A DNA stretch of 64,000 bases from Thermoclostridium sp036562185 (GCA_036562185.1 DATCKN010000129.1:62001-126000); one strand, 5' to 3'; counted from the stretch's first letter, positions 34,551 through 44,582 are shown. Notes: generated by a model from the letters alone, not told the origin. Numbers and translations: made by a program.

Positions 34551-35386
34551 AAAAGGTAACTATAAAGCAGAGGGTAATAAGAGCTTTTGTTTATTTCCTT
34601 TTAATCTGTATAACAATTACCACAATACTGCCATTGTATTTTGTTGTTATAGCCTCTTTCAATCCGGGAAACTCGCTTTTCTCAACAAAAATGTTTCCTG
34701 AAACGCTGACAATAAAGCATTACCGGGACTTATTCGTGGAAAAGGATTATGCGCTGTGGTATATGAATACCCTTAAAATAGCTGTATCATCGATGGTGTT
34801 GACAGTAATCCTTGTGATCATCACATCATATACCCTGTCCCAGTTTCGATTCAGGGGTCGCAAATCAGGACTGATGATCTTGCTTGTAATTACAATGTTC
34901 CCTGGATTTATGAGCATGATTGCGATTTATTTATTGCTTCTCCAGGTAGGTTTATTGGATACTCACCTGGGTTTAATCCTGGTATACTCGGGTGGAAATA
35001 TTGCAGGATTTACATGGCTTGTAAAAGGCTATTTTGACGGAATCCCCCGCTCAATCCCCGAAGCTGCAAAGATAGACGGGGCAGGAAATGCTACTGTTTT
35101 CACAAGGATTATGCTTCCCATATCATTTCCCATTATTACCTTTGTGGCAGTTTCAAGCTTTATAGGCCCCTGGATGGATTTCATTTTTGCCCGGCTTGTA
35201 TTGCGTACACCAAGCAAAAAGACTTTGGCAATAGGTCTTTTTGAAATGGTTACCGGAAGACAGAATACAGAGTTTACAATGTTTGCAGCAGGAGCAATAC
35301 TCGTTGCACTGCCTGTCACAATACTGTACATGAGCCTTCAGAAATATTTAATACAGGGGTTATCCGAAGGTGCATCAAAAATATAA
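34547..35386 (+). CDS. Maltodextrin ABC transporter permease, MalG type
   Basis: 279 aa with six hydrophobic helices. The EAA loop is PRSIPEAAKIDGAGNATVFTR (two overlapping pieces) and the C-terminus QKYLIQGLSEGASK is the typical MalG ending. The start is GTG, overlapping the MalF stop, with AGGAGG at 34531-34536. The two permeases form the channel. The ATP-binding subunit is probably a shared MsmX-like protein encoded elsewhere. Confidence 0.93.
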   Translation: MKKVTIKQRVIRAFVYFLLICITITTILPLYFVVIASFNPGNSLFSTKMFPETLTIKHYRDLFVEKDYALWYMNTLKIAVSSMVLTVILVIITSYTLSQFRFRGRKSGLMILLVITMFPGFMSMIAIYLLLLQVGLLDTHLGLILVYSGGNIAGFTWLVKGYFDGIPRSIPEAAKIDGAGNATVFTRIMLPISFPIITFVAVSSFIGPWMDFIFARLVLRTPSKKTLAIGLFEMVTGRQNTEFTMFAAGAILVALPVTILYMSLQKYLIQGLSEGASKI

Positions 35387-35515
35387 GTTATTTGCCTGAA
35401 AGATAAGGCGGATTGAAATATACGGCAGGAAAGACAGGTTTAAAAACCGGGGATCTTTTTGGCTGCAATCCGGATACTGATAAAAATTTTGCTGAAAGGG
35501 GACATTCATCTGTTT

Positions 35516-37258
35516 TTGGAAGCTATATACCATTCAACTTGTTCAGAATATTGCCATGCATTGGATGAAAATACGGTTGTTTTAAGGCTAAGAGCAAAAA
35601 AAGGAGATTTAACCGGATGCACTGTTTGCTATGGAGACAGGGCTTACCCGGATAAGATTGTAAAAATGAAGTCTGTGGATATGCTTAAGGTCGCATCTGA
35701 CAACCTGTTTGATTATTTTGAGGCTTTAATCCGCACAAACTTAACAAGGATATGCTATTACTTTATTCTGAATGACGGCAGAACCACGGTATTTTACTAT
35801 GGAAACAGCTTTTATGAGCGTTTGCATACCGACAGGAACAGGTATTTCCAATTTCCATATATCCGAAAGGAAGATATTGCCGAAGTACCCGAATGGGCCA
35901 AGAAAGCTGTTATTTACCAGATTTTTCCCGACAGTTTTGCTCAATCCAAAAGGCATATTTCGGGTAAAGGCTGTGAAATACCGGTTGGAGGTGTGTTATG
36001 CCGAAGCAGGTTCGGAGGGAATTTGAGGGGAATTATTGAGAATATCGACTACCTTCAGTACCTGGGTGTGAACTGTATTTACCTGAATCCAATATTTACC
36101 GCAGGATCATACCACAAATACGACACCATTGACTATTATTCTGTAGATCCCTGTTTCGGTGATAATGAAACACTGAAAGAGCTTGTTGATAAATGCCACA
36201 AGGCTGGTATTCGGGTGATTTTGGACGGTGTGTTCAACCATTCGGGTTCAAATTTCTTTGCTTTCAGGGATGTATTGGAAAAAGGAGAAAAATCAAGATA
36301 TAAGGACTGGTTTTTCATAAAGGGTTTCCCGGTGCGATATGAAGACAATCCCAATTATATGTGTTTTGCCTACGAAAAAAGCATGCCAAAACTAAATACC
36401 GGCAATAAAGAGGTAATAGAATACTTCACAAATGTAGGAACATATTGGATAAAAGAAGCCGATATAGACGGCTGGCGGCTGGATGTAGCAAACGAGGTGG
36501 ATCATCAGTTCTGGAGAACGTTCAGAAAGGCGGTGAAATCGGTTAAACCCGATGCCTTTTTAATCGGGGAAATATGGCATGATGCCAGGGAGTGGCTTTC
36601 AGGGGATCAATTCGATTCAGTAATGAACTATATGCTGATGGATACGTGCATCGACTTTTTTGCAAAAAGAATTATCAATGTGGAGCAGTTTGATGCAAGA
36701 ATACAGTATTTGCGAATGAGGTACAAGAAGAACATCCAGTATGCTCAAATGAACCTTTTAGACAGCCATGATGTTTCAAGGTTTTTATCGGTTGCAGGAG
36801 GGGATGTCAGAAGGCAGAAACTGGCGGCTTTGTTCATTATGACTCACATTGGCATACCTTCTGTTTACTCAGGCGATGAGAAAGGAATGGAGGGCCTTTC
36901 TGAAAGCGAGTATAGAAAACCTATGATGTGGGAGGACACCGAAACATCGAAGGATGTTTTCGACTACTATAAAAAGCTTATTGCAATAAGAAAAGAATAT
37001 ATTGATGTAATGCTGGGGGATTATGTTACCAGGAAGGTGGATGTATCCGGCAATATTTATATCTATTCAAGAGAAGCCGGTTCCAAAAAACTTTATGTTG
37101 TGATCAACAATGACAATTTCCCGGCTAAGGTTGATGTCAAGGTCGGGAAAAATGCCGGTGTGGCAAAAGACCTTATTAACGGCAGGATATTACCTGTCAG
37201 CGATTCAATGGTTAACATTGAGCTTGAACCAATCAGCGGGACCATTTTGGATATATGA
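35516..37258 (+). CDS. GH13 alpha-amylase-family enzyme (neopullulanase/cyclomaltodextrinase type)
   Basis: About 580 aa. The N-terminal beta domain (EAIYHSTCSEYCHALDENTVVLRL split across the start) is of the CBM34 type, followed by the catalytic barrel. Catalytic regions are complete: DGVFNH (I), GWRLDVANE with nucleophile Asp323 (II), IGEIWHD with acid/base Glu352 (III), and LLDSHDVSRF with Asp419 (IV). No signal peptide is present, so it acts on imported or stored glucans. The start is uncertain. TTG at 35516 gives the family N-terminus but is 14 bases from AAAGGGG; CTG at 35510 is better spaced; TTG at 35459 has no site. Exact specificity (cyclodextrins, pullulan, maltodextrin) cannot be read. 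Confidence 0.88.
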   Translation: MEAIYHSTCSEYCHALDENTVVLRLRAKKGDLTGCTVCYGDRAYPDKIVKMKSVDMLKVASDNLFDYFEALIRTNLTRICYYFILNDGRTTVFYYGNSFYERLHTDRNRYFQFPYIRKEDIAEVPEWAKKAVIYQIFPDSFAQSKRHISGKGCEIPVGGVLCRSRFGGNLRGIIENIDYLQYLGVNCIYLNPIFTAGSYHKYDTIDYYSVDPCFGDNETLKELVDKCHKAGIRVILDGVFNHSGSNFFAFRDVLEKGEKSRYKDWFFIKGFPVRYEDNPNYMCFAYEKSMPKLNTGNKEVIEYFTNVGTYWIKEADIDGWRLDVANEVDHQFWRTFRKAVKSVKPDAFLIGEIWHDAREWLSGDQFDSVMNYMLMDTCIDFFAKRIINVEQFDARIQYLRMRYKKNIQYAQMNLLDSHDVSRFLSVAGGDVRRQKLAALFIMTHIGIPSVYSGDEKGMEGLSESEYRKPMMWEDTETSKDVFDYYKKLIAIRKEYIDVMLGDYVTRKVDVSGNIYIYSREAGSKKLYVVINNDNFPAKVDVKVGKNAGVAKDLINGRILPVSDSMVNIELEPISGTILDI

Positions 37259-37289
37259 GTCCGGAAAATAAGATTTACAGGGTGAATAT

Positions 37290-39305
37290 ATGGAAAATCT
37301 GAAGTACATACTTGGAATATTGAAAAGTAAAAAAGAAGGCTTTAATGAAAAGTATTTTATCCCAAAAGCATGGAATGTGACAGGAACGGGTAAAGGCATA
37401 CTGTATGAGGAAAACGGAGAGATATGCATAAACCCGTATGAATATTTCAGCCATCTGATCGAAAACCAGATTCTTTGTTATGCGGTAAAAGATACGGGCT
37501 ATCTGGAGCATGCCGGCACCAAATGCAAAGATTTGCCGTTTGATATTAAAAAATGTGTAATTTACAGTATGCTCGCAAGGATGTTTACAGCCTGGTATCA
37601 CACAGAAGGGGTTCTGTCATCGGGAACATTCTTAAAGACAATAAGCCTTTTGCCTTATTTAAAAAGCCTGGGTGTAGACATAATTTATCTGCTGCCCATT
37701 TTTGAATACAGCTCCAGGTACAAAAAAGGCGGCATGGGAAGCCCATATGCGATTAAAAATATATATAAGCTGGACGGTAATTTGCATGATCCTCTTTTGG
37801 GCAAATACACCGAAGCAATGCTCGAGACAGAGTTCAGGGCTTTTGTTGAAGCATGCCACATTCTCGGAATAAGGGTGATGGTGGATTTTGTATTCAGAAC
37901 TGTTTCAAGGGATAACAATCTTCTGGTTGAACATCCTGACTGGTTCTACTGGATTGATTTAAAGTATGCGGATGCTTTTGCTGCACCTGTTGTGGGAAAA
38001 AAAGAGCCATTTGCGGTGGATAAAAACTCCATAGCCATCCTTTATGGGTCAAAGGGTATAAACAGATATTTATCCCAGTTCACCCATTCACCTGATAAAA
38101 TTGACCGTGAAAAGTGGCTTAGGATTGTTAAAAGGCATAGAGAAACGGGAGAGAATATCCTTGATTTAATAGAATCGGAGTTTAACATTACAACAGTACC
38201 GGGTTTTTCTGATATGGTTAATGACATCCAGCCGCCATGGACCGATGTTACATTCCTTAAGTTTTATTTTGATGTACATAAGGAGGCTGAAAAATATATA
38301 AGCGGTGACCAACCCCCCTATATTATGCAGGATGGCATACGCCTCAGTGTTTTCCGTGGCAGGCAGGAAAACCAGGAATTAAGGGAATATATAACCGGTG
38401 TAATACCATATTACCAGCGAAAATTCGGGATAGACGGCGCAAGGATTGACATGGCGCATGCCCTTTCACCTGATCTGAACACCGAGATCATTGAAAAAGT
38501 AAAATCCATTAACGGGAACTTTATATTGTGGTCCGAAGAATTTGATCCCGGCAAATCTAAAAATGCAAAAAACTATGGATACAGCTTTATCAGTGGTGAT
38601 ACATGGGCAATATACAACATCTTCAACAAGCCTTTTTTCAACAAAAAACTGATTGCAGACAGCTTAATGAGGTCTGATCTCCCTGTGATTGCAGCTCTGG
38701 AAACACCTGATACACCCAGGGCGGCGCTAATGTATAAAGACAAAAGAGCTCTTTCATTGCTCGTATTTTTAAACTACTTCATACCCAATTCCGTTCCGTT
38801 TATAAACAACGGTATGGAAGCGATGGAAATACAGCCTATGAATTTGGGGTTGGGAAATACCGAAGAAGGAAGGTTCGTTCTGGAAAAAAACGATCCCATG
38901 TATGGTAAACTAGCTTTTTTTGATGCCTTCTGTATTCACTGGAAAAACAAAGATTTGGAGTGGATGAAGGATATACTGGCTTGCGCAGGCCGCATCAGAA
39001 AATCATTCCTTGACATAATATCCCAAAATGAAAACTATATAGAGCAGCCTGAAACTATAAAAAATTCTTATATCACCTTTTTATGCTATTACGACAAAAG
39101 AATTCGCAAAGGGGTTTTTTTCATTGCTAACAGAAGTGAACAGGATAAAGTTCAAATAGATATTAAAACATTAATCCCGGAAAATATCGGGGAAAAGAGC
39201 CTTGCCCTGGTTTATGCAGCCGATGAAACCAGGGGCAAGGAGTTTCTTGACGGCGTAAGGAAATGTCTCGAGCCTTATGAGTTTTTAGTTGGAAGTATTC
39301 AATAA
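37290..39305 (+). CDS. Atypical GH13 family protein with GlgE-like region IV
   Basis: 671 aa, 31 bp after the previous gene. The barrel is recognisable: IRVMVDFVFRTVS replaces the usual DxVxNH (region I), IDGARIDMAHA carries the nucleophile Asp387 (II), and ILWSEEFDP carries Glu416 (III). Region IV reads ALETPDTPRA with Asp474. The usual NHD is absent, and a TPD sequence as in GlgE maltosyltransferases takes its place. A GlgE-like protein would transfer maltosyl units from maltose-1-phosphate. Many surrounding elements differ from GlgE, so the activity is open; an alpha-glucan transferase or hydrolase are alternatives. No signal peptide. The start ATG has AGGGTGA upstream. Confidence 0.75.
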   Translation: MENLKYILGILKSKKEGFNEKYFIPKAWNVTGTGKGILYEENGEICINPYEYFSHLIENQILCYAVKDTGYLEHAGTKCKDLPFDIKKCVIYSMLARMFTAWYHTEGVLSSGTFLKTISLLPYLKSLGVDIIYLLPIFEYSSRYKKGGMGSPYAIKNIYKLDGNLHDPLLGKYTEAMLETEFRAFVEACHILGIRVMVDFVFRTVSRDNNLLVEHPDWFYWIDLKYADAFAAPVVGKKEPFAVDKNSIAILYGSKGINRYLSQFTHSPDKIDREKWLRIVKRHRETGENILDLIESEFNITTVPGFSDMVNDIQPPWTDVTFLKFYFDVHKEAEKYISGDQPPYIMQDGIRLSVFRGRQENQELREYITGVIPYYQRKFGIDGARIDMAHALSPDLNTEIIEKVKSINGNFILWSEEFDPGKSKNAKNYGYSFISGDTWAIYNIFNKPFFNKKLIADSLMRSDLPVIAALETPDTPRAALMYKDKRALSLLVFLNYFIPNSVPFINNGMEAMEIQPMNLGLGNTEEGRFVLEKNDPMYGKLAFFDAFCIHWKNKDLEWMKDILACAGRIRKSFLDIISQNENYIEQPETIKNSYITFLCYYDKRIRKGVFFIANRSEQDKVQIDIKTLIPENIGEKSLALVYAADETRGKEFLDGVRKCLEPYEFLVGSIQ

Positions 39306-39323
39306 GAATTGGAGGGTTTGCAG

Positions 39324-40949
39324 ATGAAACTGCCGAAAGTTGCTTATTTTTGCATGGAATTCGGTTTACATGAGGAGTTTAATATTTATTCCGGAGGACT
39401 TGGCATTCTTGCAGGAGATATCATGAAAACGGCAAAAGATAAGGGATATCCTGTTATCGGGGTTGGTATTCTCTGGAGGCAGGGCTATACAAGGCAGATT
39501 ATTGATGAAAACGGCAGGCCAAGTGACTGCTATCCCGAATATGTATATGATTTCCTTAAAGACACCAACGTCACTGTAACGGTAAAAATAAAAGGAAAGG
39601 ACGTGTCTGCAAAGGTATGGTTATGTGAAAGCTTCAATAACAGTCCCCTGTACCTTTTAGACACGAATATTCCCGGAAATCCCGGCAGACTCCTTACAGG
39701 TCAGCTTTATGGCTGGTTTGATGAAGAGAGGATAGCCCAGGAAATGATCTTGGGTATAGGTGGTGTCAGGGCTCTTAGAAAGCTCGGATTAGACGTGGAT
39801 ATTTATCATTTTAATGACAGCCATCCCATACTCGCGGGAATTGAACTTATAAGGGAGAAAATGCAGAATGGAATGTCATTTGAAACAGCATGGCGCGAGA
39901 CAAGGAATCAAATAGTATTTACCACGCATACTCCTGTAGAGGCCGGCAATGAAGTTCATACATATGACTTGCTCGAATATGCCGGCGCATTCAATGGCCT
40001 TACCCGTGATCAAATGGTTCAGATCGGAGGGGAACCTTTCAGCATGACTGTAGCTGGATTAAGGCTTTCGAAAAAGGCAAACGCGGTATCACAACTGCAC
40101 GGACAGACTGCGAAAAAAATGTGGAAGCATGTAGAGGGTGCTTCGGGGATAATTGCCATTACCAACGGCGTTCATAACGGTACATGGCAGGATCAAAGAA
40201 TAGTGAACGCAAGAAACAGTGATGATTTATGGGAAATACATATGAGAATAAAAAGAGAAATGATAGAAGAAATTTACAAAATGAATGGTGTAAGGCTGAA
40301 GGAGGATGTCCTTACAATCGGATTTGCAAGAAGGTTTGCCCCGTATAAAAGAAGCAATTTAATATTCACAAACAGGGAAGTAATCGGACCATTGCTAAAG
40401 GAAGGAAAACTGCAGCTTATTTTTTCAGGAAAGGCACATCCGAATGATCTCGACGGTAAAAAAATAGTTGAAGAACTGTATAAAATAACACAGTTATATC
40501 CTGAAAATGTTGTCTTTTTACAGGACTATGGCATAAAAACGGGCAAAATGCTTACCCGGGGCTGTGATGTCTGGCTGAACAATCCTATCAGGCCAATGGA
40601 GGCAAGTGGCACATCGGGGATGAAAGCTGCAATGAACGGGGTGTTAAACCTTAGCATACTTGACGGATGGTGGCCTGAGTTCTGTGTCCATGGGATAAAT
40701 GGATGGCAGGTTGGAGAAGGGTATGAGGGGGAAGACTGTGACATTAAGGATGCAAACTCCCTTTATAAAGTGCTTCTTGAAGAAGTTATGCCAACTTATT
40801 ATGAAAACAGGCAGAAATGGGTGGAAATGATGAAAGAAAGCATAAGAATGTCCAGCTGGAAGTTTTCTGCCGAAAGGATGGTAGAAGATTACTATAACCT
40901 GATGTATGAAATGCAGGCATCAGATTTGGTGGCTGCTGCAAAAGAATGA
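39324..40949 (+). CDS. glgP: Alpha-glucan (maltodextrin/glycogen) phosphorylase, short GT35 type
   Basis: 541 aa. This is the compact type of phosphorylase that lacks the long N-terminal region of the 800-aa enzymes. It frees glucose-1-phosphate from alpha-1,4-glucans with phosphate and PLP. Visible motifs are YFCMEFGLHEEFNIYSGGLG at the N-terminus, VFTTHTPVEAGNE, and EASGTSGMKAAMNG with the PLP lysine Lys434. The start is ATG at 39324 after TTGGAGGG; an ATG-like TTG at 39309 is inside that site. It ends overlapping the next in-frame ATG, but the better start of the next gene lies 23 bases further on. Confidence 0.93.
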   Translation: MKLPKVAYFCMEFGLHEEFNIYSGGLGILAGDIMKTAKDKGYPVIGVGILWRQGYTRQIIDENGRPSDCYPEYVYDFLKDTNVTVTVKIKGKDVSAKVWLCESFNNSPLYLLDTNIPGNPGRLLTGQLYGWFDEERIAQEMILGIGGVRALRKLGLDVDIYHFNDSHPILAGIELIREKMQNGMSFETAWRETRNQIVFTTHTPVEAGNEVHTYDLLEYAGAFNGLTRDQMVQIGGEPFSMTVAGLRLSKKANAVSQLHGQTAKKMWKHVEGASGIIAITNGVHNGTWQDQRIVNARNSDDLWEIHMRIKREMIEEIYKMNGVRLKEDVLTIGFARRFAPYKRSNLIFTNREVIGPLLKEGKLQLIFSGKAHPNDLDGKKIVEELYKITQLYPENVVFLQDYGIKTGKMLTRGCDVWLNNPIRPMEASGTSGMKAAMNGVLNLSILDGWWPEFCVHGINGWQVGEGYEGEDCDIKDANSLYKVLLEEVMPTYYENRQKWVEMMKESIRMSSWKFSAERMVEDYYNLMYEMQASDLVAAAKE

Positions 40950-40972
40950 TCGAAAAAGCCGGGGTGGTTTAT

Positions 40973-42895
40973 ATGGTTTCATGGGTTCATAACTGGAAAG
41001 AGAGTGTTTACTCGGACGGTTCGAAGTTTTACGTAAGCAATCCAAATCCTGCTTTAGGGGAAACCGTGGTAATCAGACTCAGGGTTTTTAAAAAATCTCC
41101 GGTAAAAACAGTTGTCCTGAGATATATAAAAAATGGCTGCGATATGCATGTTAAGCTAAGAGCAATGGAAGAGAAGGGCATATTTGCATATTTCGGCTGT
41201 GAGCTTAAGATCTCACAGCCGGTAATCAATTACCATTTTTTAATAGGAACCGGGAGTGAAACATATTACTACAATCAGCTGGGAATTACCGACTATCCTC
41301 CTACAGAGGAATACGATTTCAGAATAATTGCCGGATATGAAAGCCCTGAATGGGTAAAAAAGTCGGTATTCTATCATATTTTCCCCGACCGTTTTTATAA
41401 CGGCAACCCTGAAAATGATGTAAAGGACAATGAATACTGTTTTGACGGGCACCCTGCAATTAAAAAGAACTGGAACGAAAAACCCTGTGAATATTCCGAG
41501 GGCTTTTGCCTGGACTTTTTTGGCGGAGACCTTGAGGGTATTAAGGAAAAAATACCTTATCTGAAGGAATTGGGAGTTAATGCACTGTACCTGACTCCCA
41601 TTTTCAGGGCGGCAACGAATCACAAATATGACTGTATCGATTATTTTAATGTGGACCCTCATTTGGGAGGCAATGAATCGCTTTTGAATCTGGTGGAAGA
41701 GCTGCATAAAAACGGTATAAAAATAATTCTGGATGTATCAATTAACCACACAGGAATGGCGCACAAATGGTTTAACAGGGACGGTGATTTTTTCCCTAAA
41801 TGCGTGGGAGCATACAATAATCCGGACAGCGAAGAACGACAGTTTTATTATTTTGATGATAAAAACAAGTACCATGCATGGTTTGGGGTTGAAACATTAC
41901 CCACACTGAATTATGAATCAGAAAAGCTGCGCGACATTATTTACCGTTTGGATGATTCTGTGGTAAAAAAATGGCTTAAGCCACCGTATAATATTGACGG
42001 CTGGAGGTTTGATGTCGGGTTTTGCATGGCGCGCATGGATGAACGCCAGATGCATGACGAAGTATGGCCTGAGATAAGAAAAAGCATTAAAGAAGTAAAC
42101 CCAAAAGCATACATTGCCGGCGAGCACTGGACTGATTGTACCGAATTTCTGCAGGGTGACAAATGGGATGCCTGCATGAATTATTTCGGTTTTGGTCTGC
42201 CTGTTCGCTGGTTTGCAGGCGAAAACAGCCATTTTGCGAGCAAAATGAAGGGCCTGGGCCTTATTGCTTCAAAGTGCACAGCCGAAATACTAAAAAAAAT
42301 GTTTATGCAGAACTTGGCAAGGCTTCCATATCAAATTGCGCTGGTACAGTATAACATGTACGACAGCCATGATATATCGCGTCTGCATAATCATGAAAGT
42401 ATTTCTGCAGAAACCAGGAGAGGCGTAATTATTATGCAGTTTACCTTTCCTGGAGCTCCGGCAATTTATTACGGGGATGAAGTAAGTGTAAACGGGACTA
42501 CTCAAACCGTTGAGGGTTGCAGATACCCTATGGTATGGGAGGAAAGCCGCCAGGATAAAGACTGTCTGAATTTCCATAAAATATTATGCCGGTTGAAGCA
42601 AAAAGAGGATGCACTCCAATCGGGAGGCTTTAAAATATTATATGCGAAAGGCTATGTGATATCGTATGCCCGTTTTACAGATAAAAAAGCATACGTTGTT
42701 GTCTGCTCTCAGGAAGACGGTACGGTGGAAGCCGATATTCCGGCAGTGTTAATTGGGATGACCGATGATTCAAAAATAACTGAAGTGTTCGGCCGGGCGG
42801 ACAAAAATAACACAAAGGTTCAAAATGGTTTCATGAGAGTAAAACTTAAGCCTTGCGAAACGTTATTGTATGAGATAATATTTCCTGAAGTTTAA
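40973..42895 (+). CDS. GH13 alpha-amylase-family enzyme with N-terminal CBM34-like domain
   Basis: 640 aa. Residues about 1-115 form a beta-sandwich starting MVSWVHNWKESVYSDGSKFY, as in neopullulanases and maltogenic amylases. The catalytic regions are LDVSINHTG (I), GWRFDVGF with nucleophile Asp347 (II), IAGEHWTD with Glu384 (III) and YDSHDISRL with Asp467 (IV). No signal peptide is present, so a cytoplasmic maltodextrin hydrolase or neopullulanase is likely. ATG at 40946 overlaps the glgP stop (ATGA), but GGGGTGG at 40961-40967 is placed for the ATG at 40973, which is used. It is the last gene of the maltodextrin operon. Confidence 0.9.
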   Translation: MVSWVHNWKESVYSDGSKFYVSNPNPALGETVVIRLRVFKKSPVKTVVLRYIKNGCDMHVKLRAMEEKGIFAYFGCELKISQPVINYHFLIGTGSETYYYNQLGITDYPPTEEYDFRIIAGYESPEWVKKSVFYHIFPDRFYNGNPENDVKDNEYCFDGHPAIKKNWNEKPCEYSEGFCLDFFGGDLEGIKEKIPYLKELGVNALYLTPIFRAATNHKYDCIDYFNVDPHLGGNESLLNLVEELHKNGIKIILDVSINHTGMAHKWFNRDGDFFPKCVGAYNNPDSEERQFYYFDDKNKYHAWFGVETLPTLNYESEKLRDIIYRLDDSVVKKWLKPPYNIDGWRFDVGFCMARMDERQMHDEVWPEIRKSIKEVNPKAYIAGEHWTDCTEFLQGDKWDACMNYFGFGLPVRWFAGENSHFASKMKGLGLIASKCTAEILKKMFMQNLARLPYQIALVQYNMYDSHDISRLHNHESISAETRRGVIIMQFTFPGAPAIYYGDEVSVNGTTQTVEGCRYPMVWEESRQDKDCLNFHKILCRLKQKEDALQSGGFKILYAKGYVISYARFTDKKAYVVVCSQEDGTVEADIPAVLIGMTDDSKITEVFGRADKNNTKVQNGFMRVKLKPCETLLYEIIFPEV

Positions 42896-43024
42896 GAAAT
42901 TTCTATAAATAACCAAATCAATCCAATTGATAAAATAACTGCCAATATAATAAAAACAGATTGAAATAAAATTTCTTTTATTACATAATATTTATATAAC
43001 TTACCGGAAAAAGCATGTAATTAT

Positions 43025-43056
43025 GAAGCAGAAAATAAATATATCTGCTTCTTTTT
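43025..43056 (+). terminator. Terminator of the maltodextrin operon
   Basis: GAAGCAGA at 43025-43032 pairs with TCTGCTTC at 43044-43051 around an AT-rich loop, followed by five T. Confidence 0.75.
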
Positions 43057-43179
43057 ATGGAAAAGGAGTGGTGCTTCCTGCATCATTCAGGAAGTTAAAA
43101 TCACCATGTGTGTTAACTATAAACCGCAGTCAAATTCTTTATTGTCTTGAAATTTTTAAACGGGATTGGGGCGATCATA

Positions 43180-43935
43180 TTGATACCTGAACCACTTTAT
43201 AAAAACAACTATATTATTGGGTACAGGGATGTGGATCTTAATAAAAATTTGAGGCTAAGCGCGCTGTTTGGTTATTTCCAGGATACTGCAAGCATGAATG
43301 TTGAAAGGCTTGGAATAGGTGTGGATACCATTGCTGAAAAATATTCGGTTGCCTGGGTTCTGACGAAGATCCTCGTGGAAATATACAGAATTCCGTTATG
43401 GAATGAAAAAATAACTGTCGGAACATGGCCGCATGAGCCCAAAAAATTTGAATTTGACAGAGATTTCAGGGTATGGGACGAAAAAGGCAATGTAATAGCG
43501 TCTGCAATTTCAAATTGGGTATTGCTGGATATTAACACCAGGGAAATCAAAAAAAGCGACATTATAGCGTCCGATTATCCACCCATCCCTTTTATCGGAG
43601 AACGCGCTTTAGACAGACGTATCGGGAAACTGAAACCTTATGGGCAGCCTGAGGCGGTTTACAGAAAAGTAATAGGCTACAGCGATACCGATGTCAACGG
43701 GCATATTAACAATGCTAAATACATAGATTACATTATGGACTGTTTTTCTATAGAAGACCATAAAAAACATAAAGTAAAATCAATTCAGGTTAACTACATC
43801 AGGGAAGTATTTCCGGGAGATGCATTAATGCTTTACAGGGATATATCCAAAGCCGCTTCAAACCTGATTTATATTGAAGGCATAAATGAAGCCGATCAAA
43901 AGCCGGCTTTCAGCGCAGAATTAGTAATAGAATAG
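43180..43935 (+). CDS. Acyl-ACP thioesterase
   Basis: 251 aa, the bacterial length for this double-hotdog family related to plant FatA/FatB. It releases fatty acids from acyl carrier protein. The first hotdog starts YIIGYRDVDLNKNLRLSALF. The second (from about 155) has YRKVIGYSDTDVNGHINNAKY, with the Asn-His pair expected in the active site, and YIREVFPGDAL. A TTG at 43147 opens the frame earlier but has no ribosome site. TTG at 43180, with TTGGGG eight bases upstream, gives the normal N-terminus. It seems to be a single gene. Chain-length preference is unknown. Confidence 0.87.
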   Translation: MIPEPLYKNNYIIGYRDVDLNKNLRLSALFGYFQDTASMNVERLGIGVDTIAEKYSVAWVLTKILVEIYRIPLWNEKITVGTWPHEPKKFEFDRDFRVWDEKGNVIASAISNWVLLDINTREIKKSDIIASDYPPIPFIGERALDRRIGKLKPYGQPEAVYRKVIGYSDTDVNGHINNAKYIDYIMDCFSIEDHKKHKVKSIQVNYIREVFPGDALMLYRDISKAASNLIYIEGINEADQKPAFSAELVIE

Positions 43936-43947
43936 GAAATAACCTGT

Positions 43948-43994
43948 CAGGTATTGAAACAGGCAAAAGTTGATTCCGCCTGCTTCAATACCTG
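43948..43994. repeat. Long imperfect inverted repeat after the thioesterase gene
   Basis: A 17-base arm at 43948-43964 pairs with 43978-43994 with a single A-C mismatch around a 13-base loop. No T tract follows on either strand. It may stabilise message ends or be the scar of a small mobile repeat. Confidence 0.7.
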
Positions 43995-44104
43995 TACATG
44001 CATTAGAGTAAAGGAAAAGCCAAATCCATTCCTGTTCGGGCGATTTCCGATATTATATATTATATTGTTCCGGTATCGCATAACCCGTTTGCAATTTACA
44101 TGCC

Positions 44105-44443
44105 TTATGGGTTAAATACTACAACCAGCAGCATTTTAAACCGTTCCTTTGCCAGCAGCGCATGGGGAATTCCTGCAGGCATTACTATTGTTTCGCCCTT
44201 TTTGACGTTATATGTTTCTTCACCTACGGTTATTTCTGCTTCCCCGTCAAGCAGGTAAACCAGGGCATCTCCTTTGGATGAATGTGAACTGATTTCTTCA
44301 CCTTTATCAAAAGCGAACAGGGTTAAGCTTACATTCCTGCCCTGAGACAAAGTCCGGCTTACAACCTGTCCTTCCTGGTAAGCAACCAAATCTTCCATAT
44401 TAAGGACTTTTGAAAATTCTATGTTTTTAATAAATTTATCCAT
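44105..44443 (-). CDS. Cupin-domain protein
   Basis: A 112-aa single small cupin barrel. The two conserved motifs are SSHSSKGDALVYLLDGEAEI and the second, KGETIVMPAGIPHALLA. The usual metal ligands are only partly present (one His in motif 1, one in motif 2), so metal binding and catalysis are uncertain. The start ATG at 44443 has GGAGGAGGG upstream. It is a lone minus-strand gene with no informative neighbours. Stand-alone cupins of this kind are often sugar- or effector-binding proteins. Confidence 0.83.
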   Translation of the reverse strand: MDKFIKNIEFSKVLNMEDLVAYQEGQVVSRTLSQGRNVSLTLFAFDKGEEISSHSSKGDALVYLLDGEAEITVGEETYNVKKGETIVMPAGIPHALLAKERFKMLLVVVFNP

Positions 44444-44582
44444 CTGATACCCTCCTCCAAGACCATTTTATGTACTGGCAATATAATATCATATACAATT
44501 TCTTTTTTGCGTATCCCAGGCTACATTTGTGAAAATATACTGTATTTTTTTTCGTAAAGAAAAAGGGCGGACGAATCATTGC

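Noticed and set aside
43071..43190. Possible 39-codon small gene starting GTG after AAGGAG, upstream of the thioesterase
   Set aside because: The start is only two bases from the ribosome-like site, it overlaps the thioesterase start in another frame, and the bases form part of a hairpin.
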